This document shows, piece by piece, positions 34,506-44,883 of a stretch of DNA of 64,000 bases. Position numbers and translations under genes: made by a program. The stretch comes from Cyathus striatus (Eukaryota > Basidiomycota > Agaricomycetes > Agaricales > Nidulariaceae), in assembly GCA_025738555.1 (NCBI GenBank), contig JAOVFP010000003.1, forward strand, positions 2,852,001-2,916,000, in the 5' to 3' direction. Numbering within the stretch: the stretch's first letter is position 1; each line of letters begins with the position of its first letter. Below the pieces are notes generated by a model. It ran no database searches and was not told the origin of the DNA. It worked only from the letters and a program-made list of their open reading frames with translations.

Positions 34506-37264
34506 CTAGTAAGTCTCATCACCATCATTGCCATTCAATCCAAATCTTTCAATATCATTCCAGTCTTCACCTTCTGTACCAAGTATAAATTCCACACCTG
34601 TGGTTAATTCTGTCTCATTTATTATTTCATCTTCCATTTCATCTGTGGTGATTGAAGAATCATTTGTGTGACATTCTCGATATCGTAACTTGTTTCTGGC
34701 CAAATGTTTTTCATGCCCACCATTCAAACCACCAACACGTTGTAAGCCATGGCGGTATAAATCAATTACTGTATGTGGAGATTTTTTATCTTGTGCAAAG
34801 TCAAAGATATTGTGAATTTGCATATGGCGAATGACAATAGAAATGTCAGTCTTCTGTTTCACATGATTGTGACGTTGATTAAGATCTTCTACTCCCATTT
34901 CCTCAAATACTGAGTCTGTTAAGTTTTGAACATATCCCATAGCTGGTACTATCTTCTCCAGTACAGATGGGGAAGCATTTGATCCATGTGCACGTTCTTT
35001 AATACGATCATTCAAATGTTCCACACGTAAGTCAGTGGGCTTAAAGTCTTCTTTATGTCCATGAGGATTAAAAAACATTCCGTTAAATGCAATATCAGCA
35101 TATAGGCTTGGCCAATCATGAATTATGTTGTGCAAAATCTCCATACATTCATTAGCATAGTTATAGCACCCTGCTGCATAATACATAGGCATCCAGAATT
35201 TAATCATTTGAAGAACCCGAGTTGGATGGCCTCGCTTTACTGCATCATGCATTTCTCGAAGCATCATTAAGTCATGAAACAAGAGTATTGAATGACCTGT
35301 TACTGTATCTCCTAAAAGTTTCTTTATGCTCAAGTCCTCAAGTCTATCCAGAGGTTGAACAAGTAAATCATCAACCACAACAGTTGCAATTCCTGTGAGT
35401 AATTTGGAGTCTGATTGAATAATACTTTCTAATTCATTCAATGATGATGTTTTTGTAACTGCCATGCTTGCACTGAGTGCAAGACCTTGAAGAATAACAT
35501 CCAAAAATCTCATCCATGCATAATAATTAATTTTGCGAGAATTAACTTCCATACGGTTTGGTAATAACTTGTGAAATGTTGACAATGAAACAGGATCCAT
35601 GTTTCCATCTGATCCCCAGAAATTTCCTGAAAGAGCTGAAATATAATTCATTTCATAATGCATTATACCACCAACCATACATAAACTTGAAAGGTGATCA
35701 AATGCATATGGAGAAAGATCAACAGCACACTGGTCTTGAGCTGCATGATCATGTGCAACAGTCAGACGATCTCCAAGTACAGTAAACATTGTATCCTCAA
35801 AGGTTTCCTTTGGTATTGCTAGTACCTTTCCAAAGTAATGCTCAAGAACAATCATATTTCCTTTTGTTGAGCCTTGCTCTTGATCAAATGTTGGAAGATA
35901 ATATTCTTCTGTTTTTAGTGGTTGAATAGCTTTTTGGTCCTCAAAATTTGGAACCAACTTCTGTAAGTAACTCAGGTTCTCCAGATTATCCACAATTATA
36001 TTTTGAACATGTATAATTGCATTCTTCCGGAATGCATCATTATCAGATTTAGAGGGAATGATGTTGGTGAGTGAAATACGTGAGTTAATCTTGTGACATG
36101 CTCCTGCCTTCTCCTTAAATGAAGGTATGGCTGTTATAGTTTTAGCATCTTGACCAGTAGGTGTTGGTAGAATAACCAGTAGTGCAGATACTTGATCATG
36201 AGTCTGAGATTTATGCAGAGCACTTGACTCCCAAGCATTTGATATCCAATTAAAATTATCATAAGGTAGCATCTTAATTTTTAATGAGTTGTTTGCAGCT
36301 TCCTTTGCCATTTGACTAGCACTCTGACTTAGTGACTTAATTCCTTTAATTTGAAACACATAGGATGCACAAATTCCAAATTTATTAAGCATTTGGATGA
36401 GACGTTTGGGCATGCAGTTATCCCAGAAGATCAATGAATTGATAGCTTGATGGTAATTTGTCTTCCGGCTCCGAAGATTTAGTGCTATTGAAGTAATCAT
36501 TATCCGACCCTATTCATTGTAAGTACTCTGTTTCTCTCTGAAGTAGAAACTACACATACAAAGTCCCTGTTCCTCCCAGAATCACTGTCCATACCTGGTG
36601 TGATGAAAGCCTTAATCAATTTTTGAAAATGTGGAGTGACTTCATCATACAAGGCTCCAAGATGTTTTACTTGAAATTTATTCACATTTGCAACATTGAT
36701 TTTAGCAATAGGAAGGCGAAGCTCCTCAGCTTTTTGAGTATGTGGTCCAGTAGATGCCCTATTGGTGAGGTGGCTGCTTTCACAAGCACATATAATGGCT
36801 GCCTTTTCCATAATCCATTCTACCATTGCATCATCTTTCAATCCACCTTGATGATTCCACCAATTTTCCATTATTTTGATATGTGAACCCCCAGCATAAA
36901 ATATTCCAGTTGATGCCTTTAGAGTTACATCATCTGATTTGAAAAGACCAATGAAAAATTCAGCCAATGAAAGGCATGAATACATATTTTGCATATGTGC
37001 AATAGTCCCAAGAATTTTCTGATCTAAAGTTGTTGGTGATCCTCACTCTTTTTTAACTTCAAAATCTTGATCAGTAGGATCATCATCCAGTAAATCAGAG
37101 CTTGGATTTAAAGCCAGACGATACTCATCACGTATACTTGGGTCAATAGGCAGTGGTGATGAAGGTGGTAGGCCAGGAGAGGTCATGGCTTCAGGTTCAC
37201 TGTAGTCTGAATGAAATTGCATCCCATCAGGGAGATAAACCCCAAATCTAGGCAACTTAGGCAT
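34506..37264 (-). CDS. DUF6589-type protein, presumed transposase of the TIR element (stop + frameshift)
   Basis: A large protein of roughly 900 residues read from 37264 to 34506. The N-terminal 70 residues are Pro/Ser/Asp-rich and acidic. Then QKILGTIAHMQNMYSCLSLA, RSRKTNYHQAINSLIFWDN, LNKFGICASY, then the family-like GDRLTVAHDHAAQDQ, FWGSDGNMDPVS, a long helical stretch FHDLMMLREMHDAVKRG, YNYANECMEIL, and NPHGHKEDFKPTDLRVEHLN. This order fits the fungal DUF6589 family as I know it. An in-frame TGA at 37043-37045 and a one-base shift near 36500 interrupt it; the TGA is consistent with CGA to TGA. No canonical intron explains either. It is probably the element's DNA-processing protein: the conserved GDRL, D and E positions could be an RNase H-like acidic centre, but this is conjecture. 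Confidence 0.75.
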
Positions 37265-37681
37265 AGCTCAGCAAGCAGAATGTAACAAAAGTGAGGTATG
37301 AGGGGGGGGGATGATGGGTGGAATGATAATAGAGGTGAATACACATGCAATGCGACTCAAACCTATCAAACTACTGCATGCGCATGCAATGCACTTGCAA
37401 TGTGATTCAAATCAATGCAATGTGATTCAAATCAACGCGATGCGATCGAAATCAATGCGATTATGTAATGTAATTAGTTACATCAAAATTACATCATAAA
37501 GGTGACTAATACGATTACTAATATACAAAACCATCAAATGTGACAGCAGATGAGGGCTCGTGAAGCCCGAGAACACCAAACGCAAACCCCTGCCAAACCT
37601 GTTGGTAGTGTCCCAGACGTTGGCGGTGGGAAATCCTAATTTGGATTTGGCCCAGCGCTAACGGCTGGGTAGCCGAGACTA
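37262..37681 (-). repeat. Right TIR (420 bp) with promoter/leader of the DUF6589 gene
   Basis: This is the inverted partner of 32007-32437. It includes the same two tip hairpins and short-repeat array, and ends inward at TTGCTGAGCTATG on the minus strand, the ATG being the DUF6589 start at 37264. The two element genes therefore begin with practically the same leader. Confidence 0.92.
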
Positions 37682-37690
37682 GACTAGCGG
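37682..37690. other. Target-site duplication, right copy (GACTAGCGG)
   Basis: Identical to 31998-32006. It defines the right boundary of the element at 37681. Confidence 0.85.
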
Positions 37691-38867
37691 CAAGGCCTGC
37701 TACCTGAAATTCTCTCTAATAGTTAAACATCATGATATGTTGCATCTGGTTTGAACTAATGTTCATAAAAATGACACATAAATTTATTGTTAATTGATTG
37801 ATTGTCAGTCCAATTCCAGTAATCCTTCGAATAATACCTGTAGTGCTTATTGATAATTTCACTATTGTCATGGCCCCAACATGGCCCAAGCCTCACAAAA
37901 TACTTGGGTTTTATTCCACAATGAATAAGGCCAATCAGTATAAAACTGACGAGATAAAATTTGTTGTCAAAAGATGGTCCTGAACATGGCATGAGATTTC
38001 AGCAATGCAAAAAGGAAACTTGTCGAAACAACATCACATGCATATGCATCATATTGAAACAATTCAGGAGGACAACTACACAACTAGTTACAGTGGAGTG
38101 ACTTTATCACGAGTAAAGTACTAATGCATATTCACAATATTATAAAACTGACAATATAACATAATACTTGAAAGTGATGATGCAACATAAAAAATACAAA
38201 GGAACTTTGATGATGTGGTGCCAGGAGTCTTAGCTCCCGCTCACTGCTGCATGTTTCTACTCTTATGAGCGATCAGTTTAGAGGCAGACCACTGTACATA
38301 AGGTATAGTGAGACATGGCATAGGATAGGCCTTGGATGATGATAATTGTGCATGAGAGTCCACTTCAGCCTATCCTGCTCACTACAGTAAGACCTGACAT
38401 AACCTTGTGAAAAGAATAGGCATTAGTACATGAAGCGACAATGAGAGCACTACTTAGCTGTACATCAACACAAAGAGGAGACCACACTTACCTCTGTAAT
38501 AGTACACAATGCCTATAGCCCTTCTCTCCTCCATCAATCTTTAGTACTTACTCTTTATTGACTGCAGCTGCTGGTATACACCATGCGAAGGGGAATCTTT
38601 AGAACCTAAAGTGATTTGGTCAAGATTTCGGTGCCCCATATCATCGAATTGGTGTGCATCGCAGTCTTCTCATGCTCATTTAAATGGCAGCCTATACATG
38701 TAGTCCGGAATGTCAAGACTTTGTATTATTGAGCAAACCCATAGTGTGGTGAAATAAAAAGGAGGTAACTCTGTGGAAGGACAACATTCACGTTGATGTT
38801 GTGGCTGGTTGGTATGTTTCTTAGTCTGGATGCAAAGTTCGAAAATTGTTAGAAAACATTAGATTCA
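37691..38867. other. Intergenic DNA between two DNA transposons
   Basis: No gene or repeat recognised. Short frames at 37756-37992 are open on both strands and show no features. Confidence 0.45.
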
Positions 38868-38875
38868 CACACATC

Positions 38876-40458
38876 TAGGGCTGCCAACCGTACCGTAACG
38901 GTTTACGGCCGTATAAAGTAAACCGTTTACGGTACGGATTTTAGCCGTAACCGTACCGTACAGACATTTTTTGAACCTTCTACGGTACGGTACAGGTACA
39001 AATATGGCCGTTTACGGTTTACGGTTATGATAGATACTAAATTACTTCTGTAAGATCCGAAATTTCCACTCAACAGGTATAATATGCATGAAATATACAA
39101 CATACATAATGCATAAGTAGAATAAGTTCTAGTTATATATAAAATACCTCGAGTCACTGGCCACCTCAGACTCTTTGAAGCTTGCAGTAATGTTTTACAA
39201 TCATAAGGTTACAAATTGTCTCTGGCTTGAGACTTGCACGACGGATAGATATAGTATCACGTCCCCCAGAAAAGATTCGCTCCACTGCAACTGCAGAGCC
39301 TAAAAATAGATAGAGGTTTCTCGGTATTAGAAATAGATGCAGTACTTCCACTATCAGCAGTACAGCCGACATTTGGAAGATCAATAGCAGGCGTCATTAT
39401 AAGAATTCAGTCCAATGTAGAGGTAAAAGATATTGAGGCCCAAACAAAGAAAATAAAACTAGCGATTCAGTTGAAAATCTGTTCGACCTGGGTGTCCTAA
39501 GGTGTCGAGAGAGGAGGATAATTTTCGCTGGATTGGGAGGAAGTAGATACATAGTTTTTAAAGAAAATCAGAATAAAGAAACTACTTAAAGAGGAATAGT
39601 TGAATAACGCAAAAATTAATAATGCTGAGATCGTAGATTACTGAAAGAAAAGGAAAAGTCTGAAACATAGAGCATACCGATGAATTGGAAGAAAATTTGT
39701 AAAATAAAAAACTTGAGGAGAGGGACTTGGAGCAGAGACACGGCCTTTGGTAACACTAATTGTGGTATTCAGTGGCTCTTGGTAGCGCACAATACCAACG
39801 GTCTTGAGTTCCTGATGCGCAATTGCAGCGTTCAAGGAGATGCAAGAGTGTTGGCGATGGAGGGAGAAAATGAGAGAAAGCGTGAACAATGCGAACAAAC
39901 GCGTCGACGCTCGCATCACTTTCTTACGTAATAGAAATAGTAAAGTGTCGATTTTTGTAGTGCAGGCGGAAACGCCTGCTCTACGCCAATAATCCCAAGT
40001 TTTTGCATACGGTCTTTATAGCTCGCAGACCACAGGCTTACTAAACTTATGCAATATTTGCACATCGGAATGTCATTCCGTCATGATTATTGCATAGAAT
40101 TACAACATACAAAGGTGAAAGGTTTAGAAGACATACTTACTTGTACTTAAGGTATATCTTTAAGTGTTCACGCATATGGTTAGTCAATCATCATTGATTG
40201 TTTTAAGTGATATACAGATAGCACGTCGCAACGGTAAGTGTTATTTGCTCATAGCCTGGAGAGCAAATAGATGACATCAGAGCCACTCGACTAAGCCGTA
40301 TATACGGCCGTAAACGGTTGTACGGTACGGTTAATTACGGGTGAAAACCGTACCGTACCTGTACCGTATGGATAATTTATTTCGCTCATACGGTACGGCA
40401 ATATATGCCGTACCGTACAAGCCGTAACCGTTTTGTATGGTTACGGTTGGCAGCCCTA
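38876..40458. mobile_element. hAT transposon, internally deleted
   Basis: A 1583-bp element with inverted ends TAGGGCTGCCAACCGTA and an 8-bp target duplication CACACATC at 38868-38875 and 40459-40466, the hAT signature. Both subterminal zones are packed with GTACGGT/ACCGTAC motifs in both orientations. Only the C-terminal dimerisation region of the transposase is recognisable inside, so this copy is non-autonomous. Confidence 0.93.
39166..39301 (-). pseudogene. hAT transposase C-terminal dimerisation fragment
   Basis: After a splice acceptor-like TTTTTAG at about 39302 the minus strand reads SAVAVERIFSGGRDTISIRR, then RASLKPETICNLMIVKH and a stop. This is the hAT family C-terminal dimerisation signature. 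The catalytic core and N-terminal zinc finger are absent, so it is a remnant. A frame at 39919-39638 may be another decayed piece but is not identifiable. Confidence 0.88.
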
Positions 40459-40466
40459 CACACATC

Positions 40467-42170
40467 ATGTGAGGCAGGAGAAGCTCTGAGCATTTGGGAT
40501 ATGGGAATGACCGATATTTCGAACTTGTTTAAACTCCGGTTGATGGGAGGTGTTTGCTCTGCAAAATTTGGTTTTTCATCACCCTACATAACCCTACTAC
40601 CTTAAAAGGTAGCGGGAATACAATGTTGACTACTCATGGCTGCAGTATTCTTGTTCATCAGCTGTTAATAAAGCATGCGAGTTTTTATTTTGTACTAGTG
40701 TACATTTTTATTGCAGTACTACTGTAGTCCGTATTTCCATTGATAGCACTATTTGTAGAAAGGAATATCCCTTAGAGAGAGTACTATGCATGTAAATAGT
40801 TAGATAATGTAATCTATGTGCAATGTTAGTGTGATGTAAAAATATCTAAATGTCTCACCTCAGTCTATAGTGTGTAATATAAGGACATTAGAGAAAGGAT
40901 TGTATTAAAGGTAGAAAGGAGTATCTTGCTCATGCATTTACAGTGATATAACCATTATTACCATTTTTATATCATCACTATTGTATTGTGTAACTTCTGA
41001 ATAGGATGTGGTGGGAACAGACAAATAAAATATACTATTAGTAAGTGTCGACTGAATTAGGAGGTCCACATAAGAGTATTGAACATTTGAATGTACAGGC
41101 TCTGTTGTAACTTCTAAGTTCAACACATTCATGTTTAAATCCATGCTTGTGTTGTGAGGTCACCTTACACCTCATATAAATGTAACAGGAAAACATAATC
41201 CTCTCCTTACAATAGAAAATATATATATACTTTTCAACCACCTGATTTTACTGGTTACTGGTATCTATAAAAATTCAATGAATGCATTCGGATCCATTTA
41301 TTTCATTAAGTCATGCTCACACTCACTATCAGATTGAAATTGTTGTCTTAATTTTGTACCAGCAGATACCAACGGGCTAGGAAAAAATGGGCTCCTACAA
41401 AATTCCTACTTTTTTTCGGTGTGACCACCCAGTGGTCAGGCCTTAGGGGCCAAGGCCGACATTTCACACTCACAATAATATATTTATACAACATTTAAGT
41501 TCTCTGTACTGTTCCAATTGGCACCGACAAATAGTGCACTTTTTAAGCAAGGTGTAGTATAAGCTCAGGTGATTAAATTTTACTTTCACAATACATATCA
41601 TGTTCATGGTTTTAGCTCATGCTCATGATCAGCATTTAAAATGCCCAACTGTCTTCACACTCATATCATTAGTGTTGAAATACAGTATGATATTCAATAG
41701 TATAATACACTTCTACTCTATTGTACTGTATCATGACTCACTGTATATTCAATCTTCCTGGTATATATATCCAGGTAGATACACAAATAATATGTGATCT
41801 CTCTCTCTCCTACCATCACCTTGTCTCATCCCTCTCTGAGTAAACTCTCTATTTATCTCTGTGTGACTCTGCTTACTGCTACCTGCTCCCAATTTCCAAC
41901 AAGTGTACCTTACTTCAAAACAGAATGGACTTGTACATGTACTTACAGACAGGCCTGCAGAAAATGAAGTGACTTGTACCCAAGCACTCAGAAAGCGCTC
42001 AATATTCAAACTTCCAAAGGACCAATGCTCACTGCAATTTTTTGGCAACCTGTAGATATGGGTTTACACAGAACATTACATAAGCACTCACCGATAACCC
42101 AGAGAAGGCCGATGTCGAAACTCAATTCCATTTGATGGGATTGAGCATGGTCATTAGGCTTTCCATACAG
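40467..42170. other. AT-rich DNA, no gene seen
   Basis: I see no supportable gene. At about 41405-41460 two adjacent palindromic blocks (GACCACCCAGTGGTC, then GGCCTTAGGGGCCAAGGCC) resemble the hairpin tip of a transposon end, but no partner was found. Confidence 0.4.
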
Positions 42171-42176
42171 ATGGGA

Positions 42177-43350
42177 CCAAGGGGGTCCGAAAATTTTGCC
42201 GAGCCATATCAGGTTAGGGAGGGACCCCCCCATCTGGACCTCTTAAAAATTTCCCGGACCTCACTTACAATTTAGTGGAAAATATATGTATATATCATAT
42301 CTAAGACCTTTGTACCACCTTTGTATCAAATATGAATGTCTAAAATTACTTATAAGTTGTAACATGTAACATTACTGTGAATTGCAAGATTTGTACTAGT
42401 ACCAGCAATCAACGTATGATCCTGACTTCCAACATAAACCTGCCACAATTCAACAGTGTATTAGCATGAATGTAAGTGAAAATCATGGATGAGGTACACT
42501 GTGTGGTATCTATACAAGCAAGATATAAGGTGAACATGTGAAGAAGATTTGGGTATAGGCGAAGACAAGTTACAACAGCACTGTGTGGCCATATCAATAA
42601 TTATGACTGGGTACTAGACATTGAGTGTAGGTGTAGGTATGACATTCAATAATGAAAGATGCAAGGATTTAACCTACCATTTTTTACATTTAGACATGCT
42701 ACAAGCATTAGTATACAGCCTAATGTCTCTTGGAATGGTCTAAAATAGGTTTCAGTCACATCCATTCTAACAGCATATACTCCTACACCATCTCCATGCA
42801 CGATTGTTCAAGGAAGCAGTTCAATTTGCTTCACACTACAAAAGCTAACTTCTTCATTCACACATAGACAAGTTTGTAGGCCAGTTCACATATTAATGGT
42901 CAGCTATGTTGTATCTACATACATTGCTTTTTGTAAATTACTACTTATAATTGTCTCACCCAAGTCAATGATGATAGATACATATATGTCACTATATGTA
43001 GGCTGTACTTTGCCTAACTTCTAAGTTATTGCTAAGTTAACTTATTTGCATTTACTTATCTAAGATCTTGGGATACTAAGCTCATTCAGATGACACCTCC
43101 CCAAGGCAACTCCTATGCTTCTTCTTTGTGCAATTCATTGATTAGAATTGAGTTGCCATAGGTGCAACACACATATGCTCACTTATGTACAGAACATAGT
43201 CAAAATCGAAACTCCTCGTAATGTGATTACATAACTATACAACCCTAAAGTAGTAATAAGGTCCCACGCCAGGGAGGGAGGGTACCTCAAAACCTGCTTA
43301 AAAAGTAAACCAACCTGATGTATTTTTACGAAATCTTCGGACCCCCTTGG
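42177..43350. repeat. Inverted repeat pair, possible small TIR element
   Basis: CCAAGGGGGTCCGAA at 42177 recurs in reverse complement ending at 43350. Inward of it both arms have an ATTT block and ATCAGGTT at the same spacing, giving a diverged match of about 45 bp. The 1.17-kb interior has no gene. No clear target duplication flanks it, so it could be a decayed MITE or two opposed repeat copies. Confidence 0.4.
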
Positions 43351-44883
43351 ACGGGACTTGAGTAACGTTTGATAACACGTACCTGTGTTGCGCATCAGGA
43401 ATTTGCGAGTACACTCAAATGGCTAGCGCGACTATATACGCAGATGTATGCCCGCTAGTAAACCAAAAGGTACGAACGTGTAAGACAGTTGCAAGTGATT
43501 TGGTGAGAAAATTGCATCCGAAGGAGGGTAAAAGTCGATAGAGAACCATCGAGGGAATGAGTATTATAAAGGTCTTATTAGTGGTAAGCAGAAAGAATCC
43601 GGCAGAGGTGTCTGGAAAAGGTACAGTGACGGCGATGTAGGACGAAAGCTACAATCTCTTGTTCGATCGTATAGCACCTCAGGTTGTGGAAACGTGAGAG
43701 CGATTATGGAATTTCCCAATTACAATGTCAATGCTCTGGTTCTTGCACTTATTCCCCCCTCAAATTGCGATGCAAGCTAAAGAAAGCATTGTGGTTAAAG
43801 AAAGGATGCCATGGATATAGTATTTAATCTTAACCTTGTGAGTTGTCCAAGCAGAACGAGTACGTCGATTAACTGTACACTCTCTAATGCTAGGCCTTTC
43901 ACACACAGGACTCAACCCACATTCTACGCCGAGAACATTGTTGGAATCCGTTTGATCATCGCAGAAACGTTGGAAAATGCGCGGGAAGTTCAAAGGGATA
44001 GACTAGCAACTGTAAGGTGGAGTGCCAATTCTGTGAGGATTTCGACACGGAAACGAGATTAAAGAGAATCGAACGCACTCCCGAGTTCAAATGAGCTACA
44101 CCCATACCCCAAAACGATACTTCAATCACTGTATATGTTCTTGAAGTCATATATCCCACTTCCGAGGCATTCTTGCTGCATCATTTGTAAGGGGTTAAAG
44201 AAAAGGGAAAGGATATCGCGGGTGTGATTTGCGAGAAGTTAGAACAATGGTGGTGCGATTGTGGTAGATCTGGTCCGGTGCTGGCGTCCATATATCGTGC
44301 CAGTAGCTTCCGCTTAGCAGGGGATGTCAAAAAGATAATCCAGCGAGCGACTCGGACGATAGTCCATTGAAGGAAGCGAAAGCAAGAACAACGAGCGAAC
44401 GAGGAAACGCAAAGGAAACGCGTCGCCGTTGAATCGCTCGTTGATAAGTTGATTAATCGGTGAACATGTTTATACATAGATAGCAAGTTGCAAGATGAAT
44501 CCACTGAGTCGCAGTTTCAAATCGAGCGTTCCTAGAGATGTCCAGTACTTCAGATCCCCTGTATCATTGGATACGTCTCTATAAATATTGTACGTGTGAA
44601 GCAGCGCTGAAAAGAAGTGGACCAGAGTCAACTGATCAGAGATGTTATAATTATAGAGTAGTATCACATTTCCCTTCTTCCTTTTACAGCTACTCATGGT
44701 CGGTCTCATGTGAGTTCCACCCGTTTAATCATCCCAGTTGGGAGCATTATCGGGTGTGCGCGTCTAGATGTTGGAGTATATAGCGTCATTGGAATTTACT
44801 TATCAACCCCCAATCGAAAGTTCCCCTCGATTACCCATAGCACTAGCACAAGTCTCCGTCAGCACATAATACAAGTATTGATT
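43351..44883. other. Region upstream of NLR2, no gene seen
   Basis: Short frames only. This stretch should include the NLR2 promoter; no specific element can be assigned. Confidence 0.4.

Larger units (their letters stand above)
32007..37681. mobile_element. Two-gene TIR element: RecQ-like helicase + DUF6589 protein
   Basis: A 5675-bp unit bounded by long inverted repeats (32007-32437 and 37262-37681; 431 and 420 bp) and by a 9-bp direct duplication GACTAGCGG at 31998-32006 and 37682-37690. Both termini read TAGTCTCGGCTACC inward. Inside are two convergent genes whose stops are 66 bp apart: a RecQ-like helicase (plus) and a DUF6589 protein (minus). The TIR plus target duplication is the signature of a cut-and-paste-like DNA transposon. 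Neither gene contains a transposase domain I can name. DUF6589 proteins are abundant in basidiomycete genomes, consistent with mobility. I know of no named superfamily with this gene pair, so it is a candidate undescribed element. Confidence 0.9.
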
